From: JAPKZH01 sp964537875
GTDB lineage: Bacteria > Acidobacteriota > Aminicenantia > Aminicenantales > UBA4085
Assembly: GCA_964537875.1 (NCBI GenBank)
Contig: CAZIDN010000004.1
Coordinates: 62,001 to 126,000 of the forward strand
Direction of reading: 5' to 3'
Length of the DNA: 64,000 nt
A program made the translations under genes and the position numbers. The notes beneath the pieces were generated by a model. That model was not told the origin of the DNA. It ran no database searches and saw nothing but the letters and a program-made list of their open reading frames with translations. Shown here piece by piece: positions 42,443-51,511 of this stretch (position 1 is its first letter; the number at the start of each line of letters is the position of its first letter).

Positions 42443-43333
42443 ATGACCGAACGAGCGCTGCGGAACCTTAAGGAATCCGCCATCCGGGCGTTTTTCTTTA
42501 TCTGCGGAATCTTGGCCATATTTGTCCTTGTCGGCATCTTCGTTCTGTTGCTGACATCGGCCTTTCCCGCGTTTCGCGAAATCCGTCTCAAGGAATTTTT
42601 CACCAGTCCGACCTGGGATCCGACATCCCCGGTCAAAGCCGAATATGGAATCCTGTCGATGATCATGAGCACGCTGATGGTCACCATCGGCGCCCTTGTC
42701 ATCGCCGTCCCGATCGGTCTGGGCGTCGCGGCCTATCTCTCCGATGTCGCCCACTGGCGGGTGAGGGAAGTGGTCAAGCCCATCGTCGAGATCCTGGCCG
42801 GCATTCCCTCCGTCGTCGTCGGATTCTTGGGGATTGTGCTTTTCGGGCCTGCCATCGCCAGGATTTTCCACCTTCCTCATGGCTTGAATGCCCTCAACGG
42901 CAGCCTCCTCTTAGCGATCATGGCTCTGCCTACCATCATCAGCATCTCGGAAGATTCCCTGAACGCCGTGCCCCAGGCTTACAGTGAAGCCTCGCTCGCT
43001 CTGGGAGCTTCCCGTTGGCAGACATTAGTCAAGGCCAAGATCCCGGCCGCCCTTTCCGGGATCGTCGCCTCGTTCATGCTTGGCATGGGCCGGGCGATCG
43101 GCGAAACCATGACGGTTCTCATGGCCACAGGCAATGCCAGGGCATTTCCCCATTTCTTGGGCTCTGTCAGGACGATGACATCGAACATTGCCATTGAGCT
43201 CGGCGAGGTGCCCTACTACACGACACATTATTATGCCCTTTTTGCCATCGGGCTCGTACTCTTTCTTATGACTTTTGGCGTCAACCTCATCGCCGACATT
43301 TTCCTCAGAAAATTTCAGGAGCGCGAACAATGA
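42443..43333 (+). CDS. pstC: Phosphate ABC transporter permease PstC
   Basis: 296 residues with six predicted membrane spans. The ABC-permease coupling motif is EASLALGASRWQTLVKAKIPAALSG. KEFFTSPTWDPTS after the first span is typical of PstC. The ATG at 42443 follows CGGAGAAGA; an upstream in-frame ATG lies inside the intercistronic hairpin and is rejected. The stop overlaps the pstA start (ATGA). Confidence 0.95.
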   Translation: MTERALRNLKESAIRAFFFICGILAIFVLVGIFVLLLTSAFPAFREIRLKEFFTSPTWDPTSPVKAEYGILSMIMSTLMVTIGALVIAVPIGLGVAAYLSDVAHWRVREVVKPIVEILAGIPSVVVGFLGIVLFGPAIARIFHLPHGLNALNGSLLLAIMALPTIISISEDSLNAVPQAYSEASLALGASRWQTLVKAKIPAALSGIVASFMLGMGRAIGETMTVLMATGNARAFPHFLGSVRTMTSNIAIELGEVPYYTTHYYALFAIGLVLFLMTFGVNLIADIFLRKFQEREQ

Positions 43334-44196
43334 AGCCGCGGTCTATGAAAAGAAAAAAAGTTGTTCAATTTCTCGGATTTTTCTTCTTGAGAGTTTGTCT
43401 CTATTTGGTCCTGGCCGTACTCCTTCTCTTCCTCTTCGATATCGGCAAGAAAGGGGGAGGAACGATTAGCTGGGAGTTCTTGACCAAGGCCCCGCGCCGA
43501 GGAATGACCGAGGGGGGAATTTTCCCTGCCATCTTCGGGACGTTCCTAGTCACATTGGTAACGGCCATCCTGGCCATTCCATTGGGAATGTTCTCGGCCA
43601 TTTATCTCAACGAATACGCCACCCAGAGTCGAATGACTCGTATCATCCGATTGTCTATCCGAAATCTCTCGGGAGTGCCGTCGATAGTCTATGGGCTGTT
43701 TGGCGTCGTCCTTTTTGTCAACATACTCAAATTCGGAACATCCGTCCTATCCGCGGGATTAACTCTTGGTTTGATGACGCTTCCCTGGACCATTACGGCC
43801 AGCGAAGAAGCCCTGAAAACCGTGCCCAATTCATACAGGGAGGGCGCCCTAGCCCTCGGGGCGACAAAGTGGCAATCCATCCGGACGAACGTGCTTCCCT
43901 ACGCGATTCCTGGAATGCTAACCGGAACGATCCTTGGCTTGGCGCGCGCCGCCGGAGAGACGGCCCCCATCATGTTCACCGGAGCTGCCTTTTCCCTGCC
44001 GGTTTTGCCAAAATCCCTAAGCGATCAATTCATGGCGCTCCCCTATCATCTCTATATTATGGCCACGCAACACCACGATCTCGTCAAGGCCCGGCCGCTG
44101 GCCTACGGAACAGCCCTGGTTCTCATTGTTTTCGTCCTGGGAATGAATATGGCTGCGATCATCCTCCGGACAAAGCTGCGCCGGAGAGGCAGATAG
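43330..44196 (+). CDS. pstA: Phosphate ABC transporter permease PstA
   Basis: 288 residues, six membrane spans, partner of PstC. The coupling motif is EGALALGATKWQSIRTNVLPYAIPGMLTG without break. Also seen: LSGVPSIVYGLFG and GETAPIMFTGAAF, both family signatures. It overlaps pstC by 4 nt and ends 2 nt before pstB, so the transporter subunits are coupled. Confidence 0.95.
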   Translation: MKPRSMKRKKVVQFLGFFFLRVCLYLVLAVLLLFLFDIGKKGGGTISWEFLTKAPRRGMTEGGIFPAIFGTFLVTLVTAILAIPLGMFSAIYLNEYATQSRMTRIIRLSIRNLSGVPSIVYGLFGVVLFVNILKFGTSVLSAGLTLGLMTLPWTITASEEALKTVPNSYREGALALGATKWQSIRTNVLPYAIPGMLTGTILGLARAAGETAPIMFTGAAFSLPVLPKSLSDQFMALPYHLYIMATQHHDLVKARPLAYGTALVLIVFVLGMNMAAIILRTKLRRRGR

Positions 44197-44198
44197 CC

Positions 44199-44963
44199 AT
44201 GACCAACGGCAAAACGAAAATCGAAGCCCGGAATTTGAGCTTTTATTACGGCTCGAAGCGCGCTCTGACCGGCCTGAATATCGCCTGCTATGAAAACCGG
44301 GTCACAGCCATCATCGGCCCCTCAGGCTGCGGCAAATCCACCTTTATCCGGACTCTGAACAGGATGAACGATGTCATCCCCGGCACACGCCTCGAAGGGC
44401 AGATCCTGCTCGACGGTGAAGACATCTATTCGTCTAAGATCGACGCTGTCGAACTGAGAAAACGGGTGGGAATGGTGTTCCAGAAGCCCAATCCCTTCCC
44501 GAAATCCATTTTTGATAATGTCGCCTACGGCCTCCGGATTAACGAGCACAGAAATCGTGATCTCCTAGAGGAGATCGTCGAACGCAGTCTCCGTGAGGCG
44601 GCGCTCTGGGAAGAAGTCAAAGATCGGCTCGATGAAAATGCCTTCTGTTTGTCGGGCGGCCAGCAGCAGCGCCTGTGCATCGCCCGGGCCCTGGCCGTCG
44701 AGCCCGAAGTCATACTTTTCGACGAACCCTGTTCGGCCATCGACCCCATCGCCACGGCCAAGATCGAAGACTTGATCCAACGGCTGAAGCAGAGCTATAC
44801 CGTCATTATCGTCACCCACAATATGCAGCAGGCTGCCCGCGTATCGGGTTATACGGCTTTCTTGATGATGGGCGAGCTTATCGAATTTGATGAAACCGAT
44901 AAGATTTTTACCTCTCCGGCTAACAAACTGACCGAAGAATACATCACCGGGAGATTTGGATAA
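44199..44963 (+). CDS. pstB: Phosphate ABC transporter ATP-binding protein
   Basis: 254 residues. Walker A GPSGCGKST, Q-loop VGMVFQKPNPFPKSI (the PNPFP stretch is characteristic of PstB), signature LSGGQQQRLCIARALA, Walker B VILFDEPCSAIDP, and the switch His in VTHNMQQA. Drives phosphate import at the cytoplasmic face. The ATG at 44199 is right after the pstA stop. Confidence 0.97.
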   Translation: MTNGKTKIEARNLSFYYGSKRALTGLNIACYENRVTAIIGPSGCGKSTFIRTLNRMNDVIPGTRLEGQILLDGEDIYSSKIDAVELRKRVGMVFQKPNPFPKSIFDNVAYGLRINEHRNRDLLEEIVERSLREAALWEEVKDRLDENAFCLSGGQQQRLCIARALAVEPEVILFDEPCSAIDPIATAKIEDLIQRLKQSYTVIIVTHNMQQAARVSGYTAFLMMGELIEFDETDKIFTSPANKLTEEYITGRFG

Positions 44964-45030
44964 GAAACCGGCTGATCTTCGAGAGAAAAGCAAATTGGGG
45001 TTGGACTCATTCGAGCTAAAGGAGTAAGCC

Positions 45031-45726
45031 ATGGAAAGACCGTTTGACGATGAATTGAATGCTCTCAAACAAAAGCTTCTAGAAATGGCGGGGCATGTCG
45101 AAGAGGCCGTCGCTCTCTCGATTCAGAGCTTGAAGGACAGGAACAAAGAGCTAGCCGCTGAGGTCATCCGCGAAGAAAACACCACGAATTCCTATGATAT
45201 TGCCATCGATGAAATTTGCATGAGACTCCTGGCCCTCCGCCAGCCCGTGGCCGCCGACCTGAGGTTCATCGCCTCGGCCATGAAGATCGGCACGGACTTG
45301 GAGCGGATCGGGGATCTGACCGTCAATATTGCGGAGCGGACGCTGCATTTGCTCCCCCTTCCCCCGTTGAAGCCTCTCCTCGATATCCCGGTCATGGCCC
45401 GTTTGGTACAGGGTATGGTCAAGGATGCCATCGATGCCTTTATCCAAGGGGATGCCAGGCTGGCTCGGAGCGTTTGTGAACGCGACGACGAAGTGGATCG
45501 GCTTAACGAACAGCTTTTCCGAGAGCTGCTGACGTTTACGATCGCGGATCCGGGGGCCATTCCCCGAGCAATCGAGCTCATTTTGATCGGCCGGAACCTG
45601 GAAAGAATCGCCGACCATGCCACGAACATCAGTGAAGATGTGATCTACATACTCAAGGGACAAATCATCAAGCATCATTTCGACAAGAAACAAGACGGAG
45701 GGAAGGACGGTCCGCGAAAATGCTGA
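45031..45726 (+). CDS. phoU: Phosphate transport system regulator PhoU
   Basis: 231 residues forming two three-helix bundles. The metal-binding motif E-x-x-x-D-x-x-E is present in each half (RIGDLTVNIAER and RIADHATNISED). Links the PstB transporter state to the PhoR kinase and represses the Pho response when phosphate is plentiful. AAGGAGTAAGCC precedes the ATG. It lies 67 nt downstream of pstB and 52 nt upstream of phoB. Confidence 0.95.
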   Translation: MERPFDDELNALKQKLLEMAGHVEEAVALSIQSLKDRNKELAAEVIREENTTNSYDIAIDEICMRLLALRQPVAADLRFIASAMKIGTDLERIGDLTVNIAERTLHLLPLPPLKPLLDIPVMARLVQGMVKDAIDAFIQGDARLARSVCERDDEVDRLNEQLFRELLTFTIADPGAIPRAIELILIGRNLERIADHATNISEDVIYILKGQIIKHHFDKKQDGGKDGPRKC

Positions 45727-45778
45727 AGCTTGTTATCTTCTCTCTGTTCTATCGCTGGGGCTTGATTTTGTTTATAAT

Positions 45779-46495
45779 ATGGCTGTTATGGACGCGCCAA
45801 AAATAAAGATCCCGATGAAATATCGAATTGCCCTGGTCGAAGATGAACCAGACATCGGAAAGCTCCTCTCCGCCCATCTCCAAAAAGAAGGCTTTAAGGT
45901 TGAACACTATTTAAGGGCAGAAAGCTTCCTCAGATCCCTCCAAAAACAACGACCGGATCTGATCCTGCTCGATCTTATGCTGCCGGATGCTAATGGGCTG
46001 GAAATCTGCAAAACGCTTCGAAGGGATGAGGGCTCGAAAGCCATCCCCATAATCATCGTAACGGCCAAGGGTGAGGAGACCGATAAGATCGTCGGGCTGG
46101 AGCTGGGAGCCGACGATTACATGACCAAGCCCTTTTCTCTCAAAGAACTGACTGCCCGGATCAAAGCCGTCTTGCGGCGGCAGACTGCCGATCTAGTCTC
46201 TAAAAAGATTGAAATCGGGAGAGCGTTGATGATAGATTTGACAAAACATTACGTGAGCTATCAAGGAAACCCGATCGACTTGACATCCACGGAATTCAAT
46301 ATATTGTCGCTCCTGGCGTCCAAAAAAGGCTGGGTTTTTACTCGAGATCAGATTCTCGATGACCTGTGGGGGCATGACAAGATTGTCCTGGACAGGACGA
46401 TCGATGTCCATATCAAGAATCTGCGGGAAAAATTGGGAGAGGCATCCCATTACATAAAGAATATCCGGGGAGTCGGTTATAAACTCGAAGAATGA
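45779..46495 (+). CDS. phoB: Phosphate regulon response regulator (OmpR/PhoB family)
   Basis: 238 residues. Receiver domain: ALVEDEPD acidic pocket, phospho-acceptor Asp in LILLDLMLPDANG, and Lys in YMTKPFS. The C-terminal winged helix (LTSTEFNILSLLASKKGWVFTRDQI...VDVHIKNLREKLG) binds DNA. Presumably recognises the repeats at 40120. The first of three close ATGs is used; MKYRIAL at 45815 gives the family-typical start. A TATAAT directly before the ATG may drive a short-leader transcript. The stop overlaps phoR by ATGA. Confidence 0.92.
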   Translation: MAVMDAPKIKIPMKYRIALVEDEPDIGKLLSAHLQKEGFKVEHYLRAESFLRSLQKQRPDLILLDLMLPDANGLEICKTLRRDEGSKAIPIIIVTAKGEETDKIVGLELGADDYMTKPFSLKELTARIKAVLRRQTADLVSKKIEIGRALMIDLTKHYVSYQGNPIDLTSTEFNILSLLASKKGWVFTRDQILDDLWGHDKIVLDRTIDVHIKNLREKLGEASHYIKNIRGVGYKLEE

Positions 46496-48228
46496 GAAAA
46501 ATATTTTTTAAGATTTTCGGCGGCTACGTCATTCTCATCCTGGCCATCAGCGTTTTGATTCTAATCTTTTCTCTATCGACCATCCGGAACCATTACCAGG
46601 AGACGCTGGCCCAAGAGCTGGAAAACCTGGGCCGCGCCCTGAGCCACGATGTCAGCCTGTATCTCGAAAAAAGTCAGATCCAGGAACTGGATGCATTCCT
46701 AAAGGGAGTGGGAAAAAATATTCACGCCCGGGTGACGGTCATTGATCCCCAGGGAGTTGTTTTGGCAGATACGGAAAAGGACCCGGCCATCATGGAAAAT
46801 CATCGATATCGGCCCGAAGTGACGCAGGCTCTAGAAGGGAAGGTCGGTCGGTCGCTCCGTTTCAGCGATACGGTGGAAGAACAGATGCTTTATGTCGGGC
46901 TGCCCATGGAAAAGGATGGCAAAATCCAAGCTGTCCTGCGTTTGAGTTTGTTCATGAAAAACATCCAGGTCCTTCTCCATAGCCTGCGCATGACGGTCGG
47001 CCGGTCGATTCTAGTCATGGCCGCTCTGGCCTTGATCGCGGCTCTGCTGTTTTCTCTTCATCTCACAAAGCCAATTCGCAAGCTGACGGCCGCCTCTCGT
47101 CAGGTGGCCGCGGGCAATTTCCAGGCTCGGGTTCGGATTCGGAATAAAGACGAATTTCGTGAGCTCGGAGAAGGTTTCAATTTTATGATCAGCCGGATCG
47201 CCGGTCTGATTTCGGACCTTTCCCTACAAAAGGAGGAACTCTCAAATATTTTGGCGTCGATTGAAGAAGGGCTCGTAGTCTTGGACAAAGGGGCAAGAGT
47301 GGTCCTGGCCAATGAAGGCTTCAAAAAGTTCATCCCAACCATCTCGCCCGAAGGAAAATTCATCTGGGAAGTATTGAGAAACCCCCAAGTCCAGGAGCTG
47401 GTCAATTGTGCCAGGGCCGAGAGGCGCAACCAGAGCCGGGAAATCCGGCTCAACGATAAGTTCTTTTTTTGCACGGCGAGCTATCTCCGTCTCCAGGAGG
47501 GGATGGTGCTGACCTTTTTTGATTTGTCAGAAATCAGAAAGGTCGAGGAGATGAAAAAAGATTTTATTGTCAATGCCTCCCATGAACTGCGGACGCCCCT
47601 GTCGGCAATCCTGGGGGCGGCTGAGATGCTCGAGGATGAGAAGGCCGGCTTCAACAGGATGGCCATGGATATTCTGAAGAGACATGCTGAAAGATTGAAT
47701 CTCCTCGTGGCCGACCTCTTGAAGTTGTCCGAGCTCGAGGATAAGGGGCTCAGGCTGGATATTCAGGATGTCGACGTTCGGCGCCTCGCCGGAGGCGTCC
47801 TTCAAATCTATGAACCCAAAATCGAAGCCAAAGGATTGAAATCCCGGCTTTTTGCCGAGCCGGGCCTCCCGACCGTAAAAGCCGATCCTTTTCAAATCGA
47901 GCAACTGCTGATTAATCTCGTTGACAATGCTGTCCGATATACAGAGCAAGGAGAAATCACGATAACCTTGAAAGCGGAGGCCCAGGTTTTTGTCATCGAA
48001 ATCCGGGATACGGGAATCGGCATCTCTGAGGAGCATCTTCCTCGTGTTTTTGAAAGATTTTATGTCGCAGACAAGTCACGATCCAGGCAGCTGGGGGGAA
48101 CCGGGCTCGGGCTGTCCATCGCCAAACATATTGCCCAACTTCATGGCGGAAAAATCGAAGTCGAAAGCACTCCCGGGAAGGGAACTGCATTCAGGGTCTT
48201 CCTTCCTCTTGCCCAATCCCAACTATAG
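46492..48228 (+). CDS. phoR: Phosphate regulon sensor histidine kinase
   Basis: 578 residues: membrane span (about 10-32), extracytoplasmic sensor region (about 33-160), second span (about 168-190), HAMP linker (LTAASRQVAAGNFQARVRI), PAS domain (about 250-350), HisKA with the phospho-accepting His in NASHELRTPLSAILG, and a HATPase with DNAVRYT, DTGIGI and GGTGLGLSIAKH. Phosphorylates the adjacent response regulator. The extracytoplasmic domain makes it the long PhoR/PnpS type, unlike the short enterobacterial PhoR. Confidence 0.93.
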   Translation: MRKIFFKIFGGYVILILAISVLILIFSLSTIRNHYQETLAQELENLGRALSHDVSLYLEKSQIQELDAFLKGVGKNIHARVTVIDPQGVVLADTEKDPAIMENHRYRPEVTQALEGKVGRSLRFSDTVEEQMLYVGLPMEKDGKIQAVLRLSLFMKNIQVLLHSLRMTVGRSILVMAALALIAALLFSLHLTKPIRKLTAASRQVAAGNFQARVRIRNKDEFRELGEGFNFMISRIAGLISDLSLQKEELSNILASIEEGLVVLDKGARVVLANEGFKKFIPTISPEGKFIWEVLRNPQVQELVNCARAERRNQSREIRLNDKFFFCTASYLRLQEGMVLTFFDLSEIRKVEEMKKDFIVNASHELRTPLSAILGAAEMLEDEKAGFNRMAMDILKRHAERLNLLVADLLKLSELEDKGLRLDIQDVDVRRLAGGVLQIYEPKIEAKGLKSRLFAEPGLPTVKADPFQIEQLLINLVDNAVRYTEQGEITITLKAEAQVFVIEIRDTGIGISEEHLPRVFERFYVADKSRSRQLGGTGLGLSIAKHIAQLHGGKIEVESTPGKGTAFRVFLPLAQSQL

Positions 48229-48289
48229 CCTTTTCCCCAAGGGCAGGGATGATGTCAACGTCCTCTGGAGACCTTAAGGAGTTGAGCCG

Positions 48290-48703
48290 ATGAAAGCGAA
48301 AATCTTGTTCATCTGTACTCATAATTCCGCCCGCTCACAAATGGCCGAGGGATGGCTTCGCCATCTCTATAGAGATTATTATGAAGCCTTCAGCGGGGGA
48401 ATAGTGCCCGGCGCCTTGGATCCTCTGGCAGTCCGAGTGATGGCTGAGGTTGGGATCGATATTTCTGGTCAACGCTCCAAAATGGCGGATGTCTTTCTCA
48501 ATGAAAATTTTGATTATGTCATGACCGTCTGCGACCACGCCCGCGAGGTCTGCCCTTTTTTTCCAGGCGGCAGGGCCCGCTTGCATCAAAGCTTTGAAGA
48601 TCCGTCGCAGTTCGAAGGGACGGAAGAAGAAAAACTGGCCGCCTTTAGAAAAGTCAGGGACAAAATCAAAGAATGGGTCGAAGACACCTTTCGCCCAGTC
48701 TGA
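48290..48703 (+). CDS. arsC: Arsenate reductase, LMW-phosphatase type
   Basis: 137 residues. The P-loop CTHNSARSQMAEGWLR near the start and the redox pair in VCDHAREVCPFF give the three catalytic cysteines of the thioredoxin-coupled ArsC family. DPSQFEGTEEEKLAAFRKVRD is the usual C-terminal region. It reduces arsenate to arsenite. Its place directly behind phoR makes sense because the Pst system also admits arsenate when phosphate is scarce. A small tyrosine phosphatase function is the alternative. Confidence 0.88.
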   Translation: MKAKILFICTHNSARSQMAEGWLRHLYRDYYEAFSGGIVPGALDPLAVRVMAEVGIDISGQRSKMADVFLNENFDYVMTVCDHAREVCPFFPGGRARLHQSFEDPSQFEGTEEEKLAAFRKVRDKIKEWVEDTFRPV

Positions 48704-48726
48704 TAATCGGATCGGCGGCTGAGAGA

Positions 48727-49473
48727 TCAGCGCACGACCGCCGAGGCGCTCGGATTGAAGGGATTGATTCGTGCCGCCAGCGAAAACAAAAACGGATAGC
48801 TCTCCTTAAGATGCATCGTGTAGGCCAGCCATTCGCTGGCGATCTGCGAATAGGCCCGTTTAATGTCGCCGGCGATATGCAGGTAGTCGGACTCGGGAAG
48901 GTTCTCCAGGCTTTCTCCTCGCATCTCCAATTCTTCGACTAGATGGAACACGGCCCAGAGCAGATCCGTGAACCGGTCGTGCTCGAGCAGATTGGGGTTC
49001 TCCAAGAGACGGAGAAGGAACGATCGCCGGCAGACGAGCAACGTCCGGAGTTCCCTGAGGTCGGCGGGCGTCACTCGGATCTTGTAAGAGAAATCTAGGG
49101 CGGTCTGGGCGCTTTTGAGAAAGTCTTTTTTCTGCCAGCGGGGCTGGATTTCCAGACTGGGAGACAGGCTGGAGGCGTTCTCCACAAATACAGGGAATCT
49201 TTTCAAGAGCTCCAGCCCGGCTTCGCTGAAGAACGTCCCGATAACCATGTTCATTTTCTTCAACATCGCCGATTTTTCCCGCCGGCTGAGAAGTTGTTCG
49301 ATCAACAGAGTGACGACCAGGACATTGATGAAGAGAAAACCGATATCTCCGATGAGATAGAGAAAGATATGGTGAAGGTCGCGAAAAACGAGATAGTGAA
49401 ACGCATAGACAATGAATGATGCCCCGATGAGGACCAGGGACATCGTTAGGCGCCAGCTCCATTTCTTATTCAT
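48727..49473 (-). CDS. Hypothetical membrane protein, two spans and helical cytoplasmic domain
   Basis: 248 residues with two membrane spans at about 8-30 and 42-65, followed by a helical soluble domain (SRREKSAMLKKMNMVIGTFFSE ... RRSFLLRLLENPNLLEHD). No known catalytic motif. The ATG at 49473 follows GAGGACGGCAG on the minus strand. It is convergent with arsC. Not recognised; similar two-span proteins are often annotated as uncharacterised membrane proteins. Confidence 0.7.
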   Translation of the reverse strand: MNKKWSWRLTMSLVLIGASFIVYAFHYLVFRDLHHIFLYLIGDIGFLFINVLVVTLLIEQLLSRREKSAMLKKMNMVIGTFFSEAGLELLKRFPVFVENASSLSPSLEIQPRWQKKDFLKSAQTALDFSYKIRVTPADLRELRTLLVCRRSFLLRLLENPNLLEHDRFTDLLWAVFHLVEELEMRGESLENLPESDYLHIAGDIKRAYSQIASEWLAYTMHLKESYPFLFSLAARINPFNPSASAVVR

Positions 49474-49561
49474 GGCCTGCCGTCCTCCTCTCCCTATCAT
49501 CATACAAAAATTTTGTCCAACGGTGTAAGAAAATTTATTTTTTCCTCGTCTGCCCGGCGAA

Positions 49562-49590
49562 TTGACAGGTTTATCTACTTGTCATAAAAT
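49562..49590 (+). promoter_or_regulatory. Strong sigma-70 promoter of the toroid-fold gene
   Basis: Perfect TTGACA (49562-49567), 17-bp spacer, TAAAAT (49585-49590). The ATG at 49607 is only about 10 nt after the expected start of transcription, so the leader is very short with no ribosome site. The -35 box also contains an in-frame TTG that must not be taken as the start codon. Confidence 0.7.
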
Positions 49591-49606
49591 AAAATACGAC
49601 CTGCCC

Positions 49607-50599
49607 ATGCCGTCCGATCAACCCAGTCTGCACAAGGCCATTGAATTGCTCCTGTCCAGGGGCAATCTTCCGATTTTGTTCTGGCTGAAGAAGGACATCC
49701 TTGAAGTCCCCGTGGACAGGGAATTCAAGAATCTCTCGAAGCTGGGCGCGCGGCTCAGGATCCTGGCGGCCCAGCGGGAGGACGGCAGCTGGCCCAAGGA
49801 TAGGGCCAATGTTCCCAACCTGGAAAACAAGCCGGAGTTTCTGATCGAGACGCTCAAAAACGCTTATAAGCTTCACGATTATGGATGTCGGCTGGATAAC
49901 GACGAGGTCCGGAATTTGATCCACTACCTGTTTTCATCCCAGACGGCCGAGGGGGATTTCCGGGCGACGGCCACCAACGAGTATTCCCCCGGTTTTCATG
50001 CGCTGACTCTCGAAATCCTTTGCCGATATGCCCTGGACAAAGACGCCAGGATCCAAAAAGGCTTTCATTGGATCCTGAAGACCCGGCAGAAGGACGGCGG
50101 CTGGGCCATCCCGTGCCGGACGATCAGCAAAGACCAGGTCGAGCGACGCTACCAACGGCTTTCCGGGAGCAAGAAGAGTCCTTTCAAGCCCGATAAATCC
50201 AAGCCTTTTTCCCATTTCATCACCGGCATAGTCCTTCGGGCCTTGGCCGAATCAACGACCTGGAAGGGAAGCAAAGAATGCCGAAAAGCCGGGGAGCTTG
50301 TTCTCAGCCGTTTTTTTAAGGAGGATCAATATGAAGACAGGAGGGCGGCCTCCCACTGGGAAGAGCTGACCTATCCGTTCTGGACGACCAACATCTTGAG
50401 CAGCCTCGATTCTTTGTCCAAAATCGGATTTCCGGCTGACCAACCCATGATCTCCCAGTCCCTGGACTGGCTGCTCTCGAAACAAAATCACCTCGGATAT
50501 TGGGAGTCGGATGCCAAGAAAGCGAGCTTGGAGGACCATCTCTGGATAACATTCGCCGTGCTCCGCGTTTTCAGAAGATTCGGGCTTCTCCACATCTGA
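49607..50599 (+). CDS. Prenyltransferase/squalene-cyclase-like toroid protein
   Basis: 330 residues, no signal peptide. Repeated QW-like helices typical of alpha/alpha toroid folds: QREDGSWPKD, TAEGDFRATATNEYSPGFH, RQKDGGWAIPC and a C-terminal KQNHLGYWESD. The catalytic DxDD motif of squalene-hopene cyclase was not seen, so it is probably a structural or binding toroid and not a triterpene cyclase. A strong promoter is directly upstream, and folK follows by 11 nt. Confidence 0.7.
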   Translation: MPSDQPSLHKAIELLLSRGNLPILFWLKKDILEVPVDREFKNLSKLGARLRILAAQREDGSWPKDRANVPNLENKPEFLIETLKNAYKLHDYGCRLDNDEVRNLIHYLFSSQTAEGDFRATATNEYSPGFHALTLEILCRYALDKDARIQKGFHWILKTRQKDGGWAIPCRTISKDQVERRYQRLSGSKKSPFKPDKSKPFSHFITGIVLRALAESTTWKGSKECRKAGELVLSRFFKEDQYEDRRAASHWEELTYPFWTTNILSSLDSLSKIGFPADQPMISQSLDWLLSKQNHLGYWESDAKKASLEDHLWITFAVLRVFRRFGLLHI

Positions 50600-50610
50600 C
50601 CGCATCCTTC

Positions 50611-51174
50611 ATGACATATTTTCTCAGCCTTGGCAGCAATCTCGGAGATAAGAGGAGGAACCTGAAGCGGGCCATCGGCCATCTAAGAAACGCTTCTGTC
50701 AGAATTCTCCGAGCTTCATCTCTCTACCAAACCCAGCCGGTCGGAAAGGCCGATCAGCCCTGGTTTGTCAACCAGGCGGTGGAGGTTGAGACAGATCGTA
50801 CGCCTTGGGCTTTCCTGGTCCTTCTTCAATCCATCGAAAAAAAAAAGGGGCGGACGAAGACGATCCGGAACGGTCCCCGGCTGATCGACCTGGACATCCT
50901 TTTAGCGGCAGATACCATTATGGACACTCCCGATCTGGTCATTCCCCATCCGCGAATGACGGCCAGGAATTTTGTCCTTGTTCCCCTTTGCGAAATCGCC
51001 CCGGATGTCCTTCATCCCGTCCTGGGCAAGCCGGTAGCGGCTCTTTTGGCGGAATCCTGCGACCGCTCGGCCGTCCATAAGATCGGACGTTGGTCAAGCC
51101 GAAGCCGACCATCCGAACCCAGGCAAGAAATAGGATCCTTCTCTAAAACGCATTCTCGAAATGGCGGATCATGA
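50611..51174 (+). CDS. folK: 2-amino-4-hydroxy-6-hydroxymethyldihydropteridine pyrophosphokinase
   Basis: 187 residues; transfers pyrophosphate from ATP to hydroxymethyldihydropterin in folate synthesis. Signatures: LSLGSNLGDKRRNL, SLYQTQPVG, WFVNQAVEVET, GPRLIDLDILL with catalytic Asps, and IPHPRMTARNFVLVPL. The ATG at 50611 begins the family-typical TYFLSLGSN; no clear ribosome site is visible. The 3' end overlaps the convergent yraN by 32 nt, and its last 25 codons (basic, Ser-rich) may be poorly conserved. Confidence 0.93.
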   Translation: MTYFLSLGSNLGDKRRNLKRAIGHLRNASVRILRASSLYQTQPVGKADQPWFVNQAVEVETDRTPWAFLVLLQSIEKKKGRTKTIRNGPRLIDLDILLAADTIMDTPDLVIPHPRMTARNFVLVPLCEIAPDVLHPVLGKPVAALLAESCDRSAVHKIGRWSSRSRPSEPRQEIGSFSKTHSRNGGS

Positions 51175-51511
51175 CCTGCCGATCGTTCCCGATCATCACG
51201 GAAAGCACGTCGAAGCGGCAGGGGACGTTTTCCAGGCGGTGTTTGGCCAGATAGCCCTGAGCGATCTTGCGGATTTGGGCCTGTTTGGCCGGCGTCACGG
51301 ATTCCTCCGGAAAACCGAAAGCCCGGCTCGTCCGCGTCTTGACCTCGGCAAAGACCAGCGTTGTCCGATCGTAGGCGAGGATATCGATCTCACCCCGGAG
51401 AAGACGAAAGCCGCGTCCGACGATTTTATAGCCCTTTTTTTTAAGATAGCGGACGGCCGCTTCTTCACCCGTTTTGCCCAGGCTCAGCCTATCTTTTTGA
51501 GGGCTTTCCAT
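51143..51511 (-). CDS. yraN: YraN/UPF0102 family endonuclease-fold protein
   Basis: 122 residues. The restriction-endonuclease-like fold motifs are GKTGEEAAVRYLKKKGY, RGEIDILAYD (the E-I-D acidic pair) and FAEVKTR (ExK). Biochemical role unknown in most bacteria. It overlaps cysS by 28 nt upstream, so it is translated from the cysS transcript, and overlaps folK convergently. Confidence 0.9.
   Translation of the reverse strand: MESPQKDRLSLGKTGEEAAVRYLKKKGYKIVGRGFRLLRGEIDILAYDRTTLVFAEVKTRTSRAFGFPEESVTPAKQAQIRKIAQGYLAKHRLENVPCRFDVLSVMIGNDRQVMIRHFENAF

Noticed and set aside
45773..45778. TATAAT directly before phoB as a firm promoter
   Set aside because: No acceptable -35 box lies 16-18 bp upstream (45750-45755 reads TATCGC); only mentioned as a possibility in the phoB entry.
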